64,000 nt of DNA from Hydrogenovibrio sp. JE_KL2 (GTDB taxonomy: Bacteria; Pseudomonadota; Gammaproteobacteria; Thiomicrospirales; Thiomicrospiraceae). Below are positions 8,375 to 18,081 of the stretch, piece by piece. The notes beneath the pieces were generated by a model. It saw only the letters and a program-made list of their open reading frames with translations. It was not told the DNA's origin and made no database searches. The stretch is from NCBI RefSeq assembly GCF_009296185.1, contig NZ_WBJR01000003.1:124001-188000 (forward strand), written 5' to 3'. Positions within the stretch are counted from its first letter, which is position 1. Each line of letters opens with the position of its first letter. A program made the translations under genes and the position numbers.

Positions 8375-9274
8375 TTATAGGATGCGTTCAGGAAAAATCG
8401 GGTCGTGAGTATTGCCAAGCAATATGTGTTCCTTAATGCTGTTGGCATAGGTAGATAAGGCATTGATAAAAGGTGATTTTTTGTTTTGGGAAAGGCAGTT
8501 TTGATTTAGAAAGGAGAGAATATCGGCTTTAAAGGCTTGGGTTGGATGTGGCGTTTCGTCTGTTGGTAATGACTTTATCCAATTCACGACTTGCGTATCG
8601 ACCCAGGGGCGTAAGGGTTCCATTAAGTCGTCTGCCAAGCAATAGGCGTTATATTGGTTTTGGTGGTTGATGCCGAGTGAAGGATGTAGCCCGGTGCCGA
8701 CCAAGGCGCGCGCGGTGGCAGCGCGGGCAATGGCATAGCCGTAGTTGAGCAGAGCGTTGATTTCTTCACCATCAGGGTCACGTTTGAATGGGGCTTGAAA
8801 GATGTGTTTCCAGTAGTATTGTGCGGCTTGTGCTTCGATATTGGTGGGATCACCGTTTTTGACTTTTTCAACCAATCTTGTCAGAGCCTGAGTGGGTTTG
8901 TTTTCAAGTTCTAGACTGGTGATTTGTTCTTGTATTTTTCTTTTGACGACCAGCTTCCAGAGTTTGCCCTTTCTGGCTTCGGAAAAGTTGGCTTGGGCAT
9001 CAATGATTTTGCTGTGCAGGCTGTGACCTGAAAGAGGGAGATGAAGCCCTGTGGGTAGGTGTTTTTGGTCGGTGGTAATGAGCGCGACTTTATTTTGTGC
9101 CAAGGCATTGATAATGCCTTGGGTGAGTAAAATTTGCGGGTGATCTATGACGACAAAGCCTATGTCTTCGATGGGAATACTGGCAATAATTTCTTTGTCT
9201 CTTTCCAGCACCAGTTGTTTTTGCTGTAAGTGCAAATAGGTGGGGTCGCCGATAAAAAGCGTTCGCTTAATCAT
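8375..9274 (-). CDS. cas1: CRISPR-associated endonuclease Cas1 (type II)
   Basis: A 299-residue Cas1 integrase of the type II-C group, which inserts new spacers together with Cas2. The N-terminal beta domain runs from MIKRTLFIGDPTYLHLQQ. The helical catalytic domain includes NALLNYGYAIARAATARALVGTGLHPSLGI, the usual site of the metal-binding Glu/His/Asp set (His of GLHPSLG; later ADDLMEPLRP). The start ATG overlaps the cas9 stop by four bases (ATGA), indicating translational coupling. No csn2 or cas4 is present, which fits subtype II-C. Confidence 0.96.
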   Translation of the reverse strand: MIKRTLFIGDPTYLHLQQKQLVLERDKEIIASIPIEDIGFVVIDHPQILLTQGIINALAQNKVALITTDQKHLPTGLHLPLSGHSLHSKIIDAQANFSEARKGKLWKLVVKRKIQEQITSLELENKPTQALTRLVEKVKNGDPTNIEAQAAQYYWKHIFQAPFKRDPDGEEINALLNYGYAIARAATARALVGTGLHPSLGINHQNQYNAYCLADDLMEPLRPWVDTQVVNWIKSLPTDETPHPTQAFKADILSFLNQNCLSQNKKSPFINALSTYANSIKEHILLGNTHDPIFPERIL

Positions 9275-12200
9275 AAGCGTTTCCCTAGACGATTAATGCT
9301 TACTTTTTGCATTTGATAGTCTTTGATGAGTGTTGGTACGGCTTTTCTAATAACCGAGTTATTTTTTTCGGTAGTGGCGTCAGTGTGTAACCTTAGAGTT
9401 AATGCTGCGGAGGATTTGTCTCGTTCAAGTTTTTGCACTCGGTATATTTGAAGAGTTTCATCAATAGTAAGTTCAACCATATCATTAATGGCTAGCGTCA
9501 TGATGAGGTTGTCTGTGTCGCTACCTGTTATCTTGTGAAGTCGCACTTTTTCAGCCTGTTTAAACATCGGCGTGACAGTGGCTTTGATCTTGCCATTCTC
9601 TTGTTGATAGATGGCGACATGGTGCATATTGCCATAAGGGATATATTTAAACGTTTTGCCAAAACGGTCCTTGGCGGCGTATTGGTTTTGTTCGACTTGT
9701 TCGCGTGTGGCTTTTGAGCGCTGTACTCTAATGCGGTAGATGCGGTTGCCATTGGGATGGAAAACAGGGTTGTCCGGTGCAAAAGCTTGTTTGGCGTTTT
9801 GGTTGTGTGCGTTAAAGTGGGCTAGCACCGTGTCTTTAATAACGGGGTCGATAATGCTGTCGATTTGTTTTTCGGTTTTGAAATTTTCCTCATTTAATGC
9901 TTTCCGATAAACGGTGCCAATGCCTTCAATAAACCCTGAACCTGTGTCCTCGTGAAGTGCGTCGTAGAGTTTGTTGCGTACGTCATGAGAGACAATCATC
10001 TCGTCTAGAATATGCTGGGTTTGTTGTTGAATATTATCTAAAGGCGAGTCCAGGTGCAGGTCTCTCCACTCTAGCTTTTGGTGTTTTTCGACTTCTTTGG
10101 CGAGTGAGACAAGGGTTCGGTAAAGTTTGTGATCGACCAATGCCGTGACAATGGCATCAATGGTATGGTGACGATGGTCTTTACGTTCTTTGTGGTCGTC
10201 TTTTGAGCCAAGTAAGTGGTTGAGTCCCCACATATGTCGCAGCTTGGCGGTGAGGATGCCTTTGCTGACCTCAACTCTGCAACCCAGTTGTTTAACATAG
10301 TGGAAAACTTCACGGCTAAGGTAGCGGGTGTCGTTAAGTTGTGAGCTGATCATGCCTTCGATTTCATCAGTGGTTTTTGTGAGGAAACGATTTTTCTTGG
10401 CAGTGATGGCATGTTTGTTTTCTTTATCTATCGCAAGCATATTGGCGACAAGTTGTTCCCATTTGATGGGTTGACTCGCCCAAGCTCCATAGGGGGGGCG
10501 ATTGCCTTTTTCGCGATTGGTGTCGGTAAAGCATAGCACTTTGTTCATATAGCTGTCGTCAAGTGATTGTGAGTAAGGCAGAATATGGTCGATTTCGGTT
10601 TCTGCGGAAAACACTTGTTGAAGACTGATGCTTTTTAGGCTGTAAGGGCAACGGCATCCTTGTTCTTTCCAAAGGCGATAACGAAGTTTGTCGTCTTTAG
10701 ATGGGTATTTTCTTAAACCAAGGTGAGGGGAGGATTGTCGAGTAATGTCATATTGCTCTTCGGCTTCTTTGTTTTTTTGCAGATTGTCTCGGTTGACTTT
10801 ATTCACCCTTGTCTTGTCTTTGTTAGATAGGGTAAGATCTCTTGCCATTTCTATGCGAATAATGTCTGGTTTGCCATAAGTGGCGATGATGGCATTTATC
10901 AACTTGCGGGCTTCATGAAGCCCTTTGTTGACAATAGGGTTGCGTAGGTTTGGCGGTGCTGGCAGTTTGTCAAATACAGTTATCTCTTTTGTTTCATAGC
11001 CATAACCTGCTGCAATTCTGGCATCAGAATAGATATGCCCTTGTTTTAAAAAGGGCAGCAGTTTGTTGATGGCTTTTAGGCTTAGATCGCTATGCCCTGG
11101 TTCAAACTCTTCTGAGGCTAGGTAAATGGCCTGTTGAAGGGGTAATCTCCAATAATTCACTAGACGGTTTTTGAGTGTGGTTTTCTTTTTAATGGTGAGC
11201 AAGTCTTCAATCAGTTGTCTTTGCTGTTGTTCCGATAACTGTTGCCAAGTGTCACCAATAATTTGCTGAATGGCGTACCCTGTGCGGTTGCCAACCAGGT
11301 CTTTGGTGCCGGATTTTTCTAGATTAAAAAGATAACTTTTTTCCAGCCCCAATAATTTACGCGCTTGCGGCCAAGTCAGTCTGGTTTTGGTTTCCAGTGT
11401 ATCGGCAAGCTTTTGTTTTTGTTCCATTGAGAGTGAAACATCGCTTTGGGTGTAGGGTTCAAAGTAGGTTAAGTGATTGATGTCTTGCCAGTAGCGAAAC
11501 TGTTGGAACTCTAAGCGTGCTTTAGCACATCGGTATCGATTGGGCTCCAGTGAACATTTACCGATACGCCCTTTTTTGAGTTTTAAAGGACGTTGGAAAA
11601 ATAAAATATGCTCTACTTTAGACCAAAAATCATCACTCAAATCAAAGTGTTGTTTTTGTATGGATTGAACCAGCTCAAATTCTTCTTGGTACATTTTTCT
11701 ATCGGTACGTAGCAGTCCGCCTTGGTGCTGGCGGTTACGTTTGCACTGGTGTTCCGGTCTTTGTGATAAATATTCGCCAAGCGTTCTGGCGCCGGATTTT
11801 TTGATTTGATTTCGGAGTTCCGAAATGTCTTTTTTGAAGGCGGTTTCTTCAGCATCGTCGGATTGATCTAATTCGGGTAGTAAATCTTGGGCATCCGGGT
11901 CATCCAGCAAATCGCCCATAAAAATTTTACGGTTGCTCAAAAACCCTCTACGAGCTGAAAGATGATATAAAACGCGACCCAATTCATGATGTGTTAGTGT
12001 AGTGTCTAAAGCTTTGGCTCGGAGTTGATATGGATCGCCAATTAAGTTGAGTTCTTGCTCACGGGATTGAGAATCTAGGTTGGCTTGTGTGGGTAAAAGA
12101 TGGTGTTCAATGAGTAGGTTAAGTAATTTCTTTCGCCGTCTGGCTCTGCGTTGAATCAGGCGTCTTGCAAGGCGAGCATTTCTTCGAGCAACATTTTTAG

Positions 12201-12345
12201 GGGTGGGGGTTTTGTCTTCAACTGCTTTGATAAATATACGACTACCAGCGTCAATGAGCTTGGTTGGGTCACCTTGTGAATCGGATTCCAGTAAAGCCCA
12301 ACCAATAGAGTTGGTTCCCAAGTCTAATGCCAGAGTTGTCTTCAT
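9271..12345 (-). CDS. cas9: Type II-C CRISPR effector nuclease Cas9
   Basis: A compact 1024-residue RNA-guided DNA endonuclease. Motifs in order: RuvC-I LALDLGTNSIGWALL with Asp8; Arg-rich bridge helix about 52-75; REC lobe to about 480; RuvC-II IIRIEMARDL with Glu499; HNH EIDHILPYSQSLDDSYMNK with Asp586-His587; RuvC-III HHTIDAIV with His727 and Asp730; then a C-terminal PAM-interacting region. All catalytic residues are present, so it should be active. The size fits II-C (Neisseria 1082, Campylobacter 984). The ATG is preceded by GAGG. The promoter region is shared, divergently, with tracrRNA. PAM cannot be read from sequence alone. Confidence 0.98.
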   Translation of the reverse strand: MKTTLALDLGTNSIGWALLESDSQGDPTKLIDAGSRIFIKAVEDKTPTPKNVARRNARLARRLIQRRARRRKKLLNLLIEHHLLPTQANLDSQSREQELNLIGDPYQLRAKALDTTLTHHELGRVLYHLSARRGFLSNRKIFMGDLLDDPDAQDLLPELDQSDDAEETAFKKDISELRNQIKKSGARTLGEYLSQRPEHQCKRNRQHQGGLLRTDRKMYQEEFELVQSIQKQHFDLSDDFWSKVEHILFFQRPLKLKKGRIGKCSLEPNRYRCAKARLEFQQFRYWQDINHLTYFEPYTQSDVSLSMEQKQKLADTLETKTRLTWPQARKLLGLEKSYLFNLEKSGTKDLVGNRTGYAIQQIIGDTWQQLSEQQQRQLIEDLLTIKKKTTLKNRLVNYWRLPLQQAIYLASEEFEPGHSDLSLKAINKLLPFLKQGHIYSDARIAAGYGYETKEITVFDKLPAPPNLRNPIVNKGLHEARKLINAIIATYGKPDIIRIEMARDLTLSNKDKTRVNKVNRDNLQKNKEAEEQYDITRQSSPHLGLRKYPSKDDKLRYRLWKEQGCRCPYSLKSISLQQVFSAETEIDHILPYSQSLDDSYMNKVLCFTDTNREKGNRPPYGAWASQPIKWEQLVANMLAIDKENKHAITAKKNRFLTKTTDEIEGMISSQLNDTRYLSREVFHYVKQLGCRVEVSKGILTAKLRHMWGLNHLLGSKDDHKERKDHRHHTIDAIVTALVDHKLYRTLVSLAKEVEKHQKLEWRDLHLDSPLDNIQQQTQHILDEMIVSHDVRNKLYDALHEDTGSGFIEGIGTVYRKALNEENFKTEKQIDSIIDPVIKDTVLAHFNAHNQNAKQAFAPDNPVFHPNGNRIYRIRVQRSKATREQVEQNQYAAKDRFGKTFKYIPYGNMHHVAIYQQENGKIKATVTPMFKQAEKVRLHKITGSDTDNLIMTLAINDMVELTIDETLQIYRVQKLERDKSSAALTLRLHTDATTEKNNSVIRKAVPTLIKDYQMQKVSINRLGKRL

Positions 12346-12358
12346 ACCATCCTCATGC

Positions 12359-12388
12359 TTGTTTTTATTTTCGTTATTCGCTTATAAT
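12359..12388 (+). promoter_or_regulatory. Promoter of tracrRNA
   Basis: A perfect -10 box TATAAT at 12383-12388 with a weaker -35 TTGTTT at 12359-12364 (18-base spacing). The expected start is about 12395, five bases before the anti-repeat. The promoter lies in the 50 bases between divergent cas9 and tracrRNA, so binding on the two strands could be coupled. Confidence 0.7.
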
Positions 12389-12394
12389 CCAGAA

Positions 12395-12512
12395 CAGTCT
12401 TGTAACCGACTAGAGCCTGAATTAGTTTTGCTTTTCATACCAAGAAAGTTTACTTTCGCAGGCACTTGCCTTTTATGGCAACCTCACGCGCTCACATTGG
12501 GCGCGTTTTCGT
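12395..12512 (+). ncRNA. tracrRNA of the II-C CRISPR-Cas9 system
   Basis: The anti-repeat starts at 12400: TTGTAACCGACTAGAGCC is an exact complement to the 3' half of the CRISPR repeat, followed by a bulged T and GAAT pairing with GTTC. Pairing with the 5' part of the repeat is weaker and may involve GCTTTTCATAC further on. Downstream are a hairpin GAAAG-TTTA-CTTTC and a terminator stem CGCGCTC / GGGCGCG (12487-12505) ending in TTTT. The predicted RNA is about 115-118 nt. It is transcribed away from cas9, as in several II-C loci. Confidence 0.9.
12487..12509 (+). terminator. Intrinsic terminator of tracrRNA
   Basis: Seven-pair GC-rich stem CGCGCTC / GGGCGCG with loop ACATT, followed by TTTT. 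It gives the tracrRNA a defined 3' end. Confidence 0.85.
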
Positions 12513-12636
12513 TTATGCCCCACCTCTACTCTTTTTGAGCGGCGAGTTCTTTGATTCCATTCTGCTCTAAGCTATTTTACGGAAGCCCGGTCTTTAAGCA
12601 ATTTTTCATTTACCCTAAAACGCCAGATGAGTGATG

Positions 12637-12686
12637 AAAATTTGCCAGGTTGGGGGAGGCGTCATAGCACCAACCTGGCAGATTTT
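12637..12686. terminator. Inverted pair of the 19-mer
   Basis: A minus-orientation copy (12637-12655, AAAATTTGCCAGGTTGGGG, one change) faces a plus-orientation copy (12668-12686, CACCAACCTGGCAGATTTT, one change) across 12 bases. The hairpin with flanking A and T tracts sits immediately after the stop of the minus-strand YdcF gene and can act as its terminator. Confidence 0.8.
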
Positions 12687-12688
12687 AG

Positions 12689-13507
12689 CTAATCACCTTG
12701 CTGCGTATTTGGTAGCCAAGCAGAAGTTTTTCCCGTGAGGTAATAGACGGTTAAACCAATCCATTCACGCCAGGCAGGTTCTAAAGTTTTAAGGTGATCA
12801 AAAAAATCGAAGTCCCAGCTACGGATGCTAGCGCTATTAGAGCGGAAATCAACCGGGTAGGGGATGACATGGAGACCAAATTTTCGTGCAATACCGACAG
12901 CGCGAGGCATATGAAAGGCGGAAGTTACCAATAAATAGGTGCCATCAGGTTTCGGTAAGAGTTGTTTGGTGTATTTGAAGTTTTCGTAGGTGTTTCTGGA
13001 GTTGGGTTCAATAATCAGTCTTTTTGGAGAAATCCCCATGATGGTCAGTAACTGCTTAGCGAGAGAAGCTTCGGTTCCCATATGCTGTAGTTTGATTTGA
13101 CCGCTACCGCCGGTAAATATGACAGGGGCATTTGGATAGTGGTCGGCTAGCAGTTTTGTACCAAAATAACGGTCTGCACCATTGCCCACTTCAGGATGAT
13201 GCCAACTTAAGGTTCGCGGTAAATCTTCTCCGCCGCCCAGCACAATAATGCCGTCAATATTTTTGGGAAGTTCAGCGATGGTCGGGACGGGAAAGCGTTT
13301 TTCCAACGGGCGAATGAGATAATCCCCAACGGGGTAACCCAGTACGATAAAAGCAATAATGGCATCAATGACCAATAGTCGTTTTGCCAGAGACCGAAAT
13401 CCCATCACCAGTAGCAAAGTACCGAGAATAAAGCCGAAAATGATAAGGTTTCCTGGGCTTAAAAATGCCCACGCCAGCTTTGAAAGTACGAAGAAAGCTT
13501 GATCCAA
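12689..13507 (-). CDS. YdcF/ElyC family (DUF218) membrane protein
   Basis: A 272-residue protein with two N-terminal hydrophobic helices (about 15-35 and 40-65) followed by a DUF218 domain: IIVLGGGEDLPRT at about 88-100, VIFTGGSGQI, and a later block with EPNSRNTYEN and LLVTSAFHMPRA. This is the ElyC/SanA/YdcF group, some of which affect envelope or peptidoglycan metabolism; no reaction is assigned here. Its 3' end abuts the paired 19-mer hairpin. Confidence 0.88.
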   Translation of the reverse strand: MDQAFFVLSKLAWAFLSPGNLIIFGFILGTLLLVMGFRSLAKRLLVIDAIIAFIVLGYPVGDYLIRPLEKRFPVPTIAELPKNIDGIIVLGGGEDLPRTLSWHHPEVGNGADRYFGTKLLADHYPNAPVIFTGGSGQIKLQHMGTEASLAKQLLTIMGISPKRLIIEPNSRNTYENFKYTKQLLPKPDGTYLLVTSAFHMPRAVGIARKFGLHVIPYPVDFRSNSASIRSWDFDFFDHLKTLEPAWREWIGLTVYYLTGKTSAWLPNTQQGD

Positions 13508-13532
13508 AGGTCAGCTCCTATGAAAGTGAAAA

Positions 13533-14816
13533 TTAGCTTTTTTCAGCGAAAACGGTTTGATTCCGTCCTTGCTCTTTTGCAAGGTAAACAGCAGTATCCG
13601 CGCTCTTTATTAAGACATCAAAATCCGCGTTTAAACATGGAAGACAGGAAATTCCCATACTAAACGTCATGGGGGTGACGCCAATGTCTTCCCATGCTGC
13701 CGCCTGAAAACTTGCGTGCAGCTTTGTGGAGATTTGTTTTGCCTGCTCGACGGTGGTGTTTGGGAAAATAATAACGAATTCCTCACCTCCCCAACGGTAA
13801 ATCAAATCGGTTGAGCGTAATGTCTTTTGAAAACGTTCAGACACGAAAACGAGTACATCGTCTCCTTTTTGGTGTCCGAACAGGTCATTGATGCTTTTGA
13901 AGTGATCCAAGTCGATGATTGCCAAGCAAAGTGGTTGTTGGTTGCGTTTGCTTAAGGCGACTTGCAATCTTGCCTGTTTTTCCCCCTCACGGCGATTTGG
14001 TAGGTTGGTGAGGACATCATTTGCCGCCAGCGCTTCTAATTGGAATTGCATGAATTTCTGGTCGGTAATGTTTTGTACCATACCCACGGCATGAGTTGGG
14101 TTGCCTTGTTCATCACGTCTGTATACCTTGCCGCGGTCGTGTACCCATATGTAATGCCCATTGCGGTTTTGTAAGCGGTATTCGGCATCGTATTTCGCGC
14201 GCAAGCCATGAATATGTTCGTTGAGGACTTTGATGACATGCGTTCTGTCATCCGGGTGGACGTTTTCAGACCAAGTCGTGATATGCGGATCCATTTCATC
14301 TGGCCCGTAACCGAGTAGGGTTTTCAATTGTTGACTGAAAAAGACTTTACCAGTGCAGATCTCCCATTCCCAAATACCATCACTGGCTTCATTCAATGCA
14401 AACCAGATGCTTTGGTTGTGGGTGATGATTTCCTGTTCGATCGTGACACGTTTGTTTACATTTCTAGCAACGGAAAGGAAATAGTCTTCATTGTTGAACT
14501 CAAAGTGTGTGGTGACAACCTCTACCGAGATTTCGCCGCCGGATTTATGGACATGTCTGCCGATAAAAGTGTATGGGGATTGATTACGAATGACTTGAGC
14601 GATTTCCTGCCATTGAGGCATGCCGGCCATGTCTTTTTGAAGGCTTAGAACCGAGTGGTGGAGCACTTCATCGCGCTCAAAGCCAAGCTCCTGATGGGCT
14701 GCTTTATTGCACCAAACGATATTTGATGTTTCAGGGTCAATCAAATAGACGCCATCAGCGACATATTCAAATAGCACGTCCAATTGAGGCAATTTATCTG
14801 CCGTAATTTCTTCCAT
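13533..14816 (-). CDS. PAS-PAS-GGDEF diguanylate cyclase
   Basis: A 427-residue soluble sensor predicted to make cyclic di-GMP. Two PAS domains occupy about residues 10-125 and 140-260, the second with a PAC-type tail (GHYIWVHDRGKVYRRDEQGN). A GGDEF domain follows from about 265. The active site reads RWGGEEFVIIF (intact GGEEF), and RSTD five residues before it is a canonical RxxD product-inhibition site. No membrane segment is visible. It starts 25 bases upstream of ydcF on the same strand. Signal sensed unknown. Confidence 0.93.
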   Translation of the reverse strand: MEEITADKLPQLDVLFEYVADGVYLIDPETSNIVWCNKAAHQELGFERDEVLHHSVLSLQKDMAGMPQWQEIAQVIRNQSPYTFIGRHVHKSGGEISVEVVTTHFEFNNEDYFLSVARNVNKRVTIEQEIITHNQSIWFALNEASDGIWEWEICTGKVFFSQQLKTLLGYGPDEMDPHITTWSENVHPDDRTHVIKVLNEHIHGLRAKYDAEYRLQNRNGHYIWVHDRGKVYRRDEQGNPTHAVGMVQNITDQKFMQFQLEALAANDVLTNLPNRREGEKQARLQVALSKRNQQPLCLAIIDLDHFKSINDLFGHQKGDDVLVFVSERFQKTLRSTDLIYRWGGEEFVIIFPNTTVEQAKQISTKLHASFQAAAWEDIGVTPMTFSMGISCLPCLNADFDVLIKSADTAVYLAKEQGRNQTVFAEKS

Positions 14817-15007
14817 GCCTTCCTCGGTTAACAGCGTTTTTAAGCGCCAAACAAAATTAGAAATAAGGTGCCATTTCGTATCAATTTGCTCCCCATTATA
14901 AACTTAACAATATTGCCGTGTGTACAAAACTCGACATAATTTGTTGATTTGCTTCAAGGAAATAAACATTTGATATTACAACAAGAAATATTTTTTCTAG
15001 GGGGAGA

Positions 15008-15035
15008 CTTTAAAACAAAAAAAACACCCATATTA
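15008..15035 (+). promoter_or_regulatory. Possible heat-shock promoter of clpB
   Basis: CTTTAAA at 15008-15014 and ACCCATAT at 15026-15033, 11 bases apart, resemble a sigma-32 promoter (CTTGAAA and CCCCATnT). The match is partial and rests on clpB being a heat-shock gene in relatives. The rest of 14817-15073 is AT-rich with no ORF. Confidence 0.35.
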
Positions 15036-15073
15036 GTTGAAGTAACAAACCATATATTTTGTAGGAGTTTTTC

Positions 15074-17641
15074 ATGATTGATAAGTTTACCTCACATTTT
15101 CAGTCGATCTTGTCACAAGCGCAATCGCTTGCGGTGAGAGGTGGGCAACAATTTATCGAACCGATGCATATTTTGGCAGCTTTGTTACAAGAGCCAGGTC
15201 ATTTGCTTCAGTTAGCAGGGATAAATGTTGCACAACTAAAAACAACGGTTGAGCAAAAAGTAGCAGGTTTACCGAAGGTTTCCGGTACTGGCGGCGATGT
15301 CCAATTGTCGCAAAACGCGGGACGTGTGCTCAACCTAATGGATCAGCTGGCGCAGAAAAAGGGCGACACTTATATTGCCAGTGAACTGTTCTATCTGGCA
15401 GCACTGCAGTCTAACGATGCGGTGAAAGAGGTTTTAAAACAAGCGGGTGCCACAGAACAAAATATCGAAGCGGCTATTCAGCAGGTAAGAGGAGGCGAGA
15501 GCGTGCAAGATCAAAATGCAGAAGAAAACAGACAGGCGTTGGATAAATATACCTTGGATTTAACGGCACGTGCGGAAGCCGGCAAGTTAGATCCTGTTAT
15601 TGGACGTGATGATGAAATCCGTCGTGCCATTCAAGTGCTACAACGCCGTACCAAAAACAACCCGGTGCTAATCGGTGAGCCTGGAGTAGGTAAGACCGCG
15701 ATTGTCGAAGGCTTGGCACAACGTATTGTTAACGGAGAAGTGCCAGAAGGGCTTAAAAACAAACGTCTGCTGTCTCTGGACTTAGCAGGCTTACTGGCGG
15801 GCGCCAAATACCGCGGTGAATTTGAAGAACGTTTGAAAGCCCTGTTGAAAGACTTGGAAAAACAAGAAGGCTCGGTCATTCTGTTTATCGACGAAATTCA
15901 CACCATGGTCGGTGCCGGAAAAACCGAAGGTTCAATGGATGCCGGTAACATGTTGAAACCTGCGTTGGCGCGTGGTGAACTTCACTGTATCGGAGCGACC
16001 ACTTTGGACGAGTACCGTGAAAATATCGAGAAAGATGCCGCATTGGAGCGTCGTTTCCAAAAAGTGCTGGTGGATGAGCCGACGGAAGAAGATACCATTG
16101 CCATTTTGCGTGGTCTGAAAGAGCGTTATGAAGTGCACCATGGGGTGGCGATTAGTGACCCTGCGATTATCGCAGCGGCGCATTTGTCTCAGCGTTATAT
16201 CACGGATCGTCAGTTGCCGGATAAGGCAATCGATTTGATTGACGAGGCGGCATCGCGTATTCGTATGGAAATCGACTCCAAGCCGGAAGAGATGGATAGG
16301 CTTGATCGTCGTCTGATTCAATTGAAAATCGAACGTGAAGCCTTGAAAAAAGAGAAAGATGAAGCGACCAAAAAACGTTTGGTTGAGCTGAACGAGCGTA
16401 TTTCCGAAATGGAAAAAGAGTACGCGGATTTAGAAGAAATCTGGAAAAAAGACAAGGCCGCCTTGCAAGGTGCGAAACAGTTCAAAGAAGAATTGGACAG
16501 AGCACGTATCGATATGGAAGCGGCACGTCGTGAAGGAAACTTGGCGAAAATGTCCGAGTTGCAATATGGCGTGATTCCTGACTTGGAAGCCAAAATTCAG
16601 GCTGCCGAAGCGGCGGAAAATGAAAATGCCGATGGCGAAATGCATCTGTTGCGTAACAAAGTAACAGAAGAAGAAATCGCCGAGGTGGTTGCCCGTTGGA
16701 CGGGTATTCCGGTTTCCCGTATGTTGGAAGGTGAGCGCGACAAGTTGTTGCGCATGGAAGAAGCGATTGGTGCCAAAGTCATTGGACAGCAAGAAGCGCT
16801 TAAAGCGGTGTCGGATGCCATTCGTCGTTCGCGTGCCGGGTTGTCTGATCCGAATCGCCCGAATGGTTCTTTCCTGTTCCTTGGGCCAACAGGGGTTGGT
16901 AAAACCGAGTTGACCAAAGCCTTGGCGGATTTCCTATTCGATACGCAGGATGCCATTGTGCGCTTGGATATGTCTGAGTTCATGGAGAAACATTCTGTTG
17001 CGCGTTTGATTGGTGCACCTCCAGGGTATGTCGGCTATGAGCAAGGGGGCTATTTGACTGAAGCGGTTCGCCGCAAACCTTACTCCGTGATTTTGTTGGA
17101 TGAGGTGGAAAAAGCGCATCCTGATGTCTTCAATATCTTGTTGCAGGTGTTGGATGATGGGCGTTTGACCGATGGTCAGGGGCGCACGGTGGACTTCAAG
17201 AACACGGTGATTGTCATGACCTCGAACTTGGGTTCACATATCATTCAGGAAAAAGCGGCGACAGCCACTTACGAAGAGATGAAGCAGGATGTCATGGAAG
17301 TGGTCGGTGGTCATTTCCGTCCTGAGTTCATCAACCGTATCGATGATATCGTGGTGTTCCATCCGTTGAACCAGGCTCAGATTCGTTCGATTGCCAATAT
17401 TCAGCTGAACCATTTGCGTCGCCGTTTGGCAGACAACGATTTGCAGCTTGAAGTGGCGGAAAATGTCTTGGATTTGATTGGCGAAGCCGGTTTCGATCCA
17501 GTATATGGCGCAAGGCCTTTGAAACGTTCTGTACAGCAAATGGTGGAAAACCCATTGGCACAACGCTTGTTGAAAGGCGAGTTTGCACCAGGCGACACAA
17601 TCCATATCGGATTAACGGATGGTGTTATAGACTTTCACTAA
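15074..17641 (+). CDS. clpB: ATP-dependent disaggregase ClpB
   Basis: An 855-residue Hsp100 chaperone that, with DnaK, extracts polypeptides from aggregates. N-domain about 1-145; first AAA+ domain with Walker A GEPGVGKT at 201-208 and Walker [10 protein letters not shown]; coiled-coil middle domain about 400-525 ([21 protein letters not shown]); second AAA+ domain with Walker A GPTGVGKT near 603 and [15 protein letters not shown]-terminal D2 small domain. It lacks the ClpP-binding loop motif, as expected for ClpB. The length is normal. GTAGGAG precedes the ATG. Confidence 0.98.
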   Translation: MIDKFTSHFQSILSQAQSLAVRGGQQFIEPMHILAALLQEPGHLLQLAGINVAQLKTTVEQKVAGLPKVSGTGGDVQLSQNAGRVLNLMDQLAQKKGDTYIASELFYLAALQSNDAVKEVLKQAGATEQNIEAAIQQVRGGESVQDQNAEENRQALDKYTLDLTARAEAGKLDPVIGRDDEIRRAIQVLQRRTKNNPVLIGEPGVGKTAIVEGLAQRIVNGEVPEGLKNKRLLSLDLAGLLAGAKYRGEFEERLKALLKDLEKQEGSVILFIDEIHTMVGAGKTEGSMDAGNMLKPALARGELHCIGATTLDEYRENIEKDAALERRFQKVLVDEPTEEDTIAILRGLKERYEVHHGVAISDPAIIAAAHLSQRYITDRQLPDKAIDLIDEAASRIRMEIDSKPEEMDRLDRRLIQLKIEREALKKEKDEATKKRLVELNERISEMEKEYADLEEIWKKDKAALQGAKQFKEELDRARIDMEAARREGNLAKMSELQYGVIPDLEAKIQAAEAAENENADGEMHLLRNKVTEEEIAEVVARWTGIPVSRMLEGERDKLLRMEEAIGAKVIGQQEALKAVSDAIRRSRAGLSDPNRPNGSFLFLGPTGVGKTELTKALADFLFDTQDAIVRLDMSEFMEKHSVARLIGAPPGYVGYEQGGYLTEAVRRKPYSVILLDEVEKAHPDVFNILLQVLDDGRLTDGQGRTVDFKNTVIVMTSNLGSHIIQEKAATATYEEMKQDVMEVVGGHFRPEFINRIDDIVVFHPLNQAQIRSIANIQLNHLRRRLADNDLQLEVAENVLDLIGEAGFDPVYGARPLKRSVQQMVENPLAQRLLKGEFAPGDTIHIGLTDGVIDFH

Positions 17642-17645
17642 AAAA

Positions 17646-17853
17646 CGGTTAAAACCCGCCGGTGCGTTGTTGGGAGAACTTGGCAATAGTGAGTCTATGG
17701 CCTGCGCTCTCCCGCCTAGCCCTGGCGAGTTTTTCCTCGTTTTTATCTGCCGGTTAATCCGCCAGTGCGTTGTTGGGAGAACTTGGCAATAGTGAGTCTA
17801 TGACCAGTGCTCTCCCGCCTAGCTCGGGTCAGTTTTTCGTCGTTTTTGTCTAA
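17646..17853. repeat. Two tandem copies of an imperfect-palindrome element
   Basis: Copy 1 (about 17646-17750) and copy 2 (about 17751-17853) are near-identical. Both contain GCGTTGTTGGGAGAACTTGG, then CAATAGTGAGTCTATG, then CTCTCCCGCCTAG. Each folds on itself: GGGAGA pairs with TCTCCC around a centre ATAG-tgagt-CTAT. The core ACTTG-nn-AATAG ... CTGCG recurs in the larger hairpin at 46764-46929. No ORF or promoter is obvious. It may be a REP/MITE-like element or a pair of structured RNAs at the 3' end of the clpB transcript. Confidence 0.8.
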
Positions 17854-17876
17854 GTTTTTAGTTGTTTAATGCATTT

Positions 17877-17911
17877 AACCCGCAAGCCTGACTGGCTTAG
17901 CGGGTTTTTTT
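17877..17911 (+). terminator. Intrinsic terminator after clpB and the tandem elements
   Basis: AACCCGC(17877-17883) pairs with GCGGGTT(17900-17906), with an inner AAGCC/GGCTT stem, followed by seven T. It would end transcripts running through clpB and the tandem palindromes. Confidence 0.85.
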
Positions 17912-18081
17912 ATGCCCAAAATACGCGTTCTATGACAGGATTAAATATTCCCGCTTTATGTTTGAGCTGTTTTTGATTAGACTTCGCCAAAGTTTTCCTA
18001 TTCTAAGAAAAACAATATTTAAAAAAGAGGAGCGGGTGAGCTTTGAGTCCTCACCTAAAATGAGTCAAAGGAGTTTGTGTA

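Noticed and set aside
12203-12538. Plus-strand ORF overlapping the cas9 start and tracrRNA
   Set aside because: Antisense to the start of cas9 and overlapping a clear tracrRNA with its promoter; no coding features.
17646-17853. Integron attC sites
   Set aside because: The units have an imperfect palindrome of the right size, but GTTRRRY/RYYYAAC core ends are not matched and no integrase lies near.
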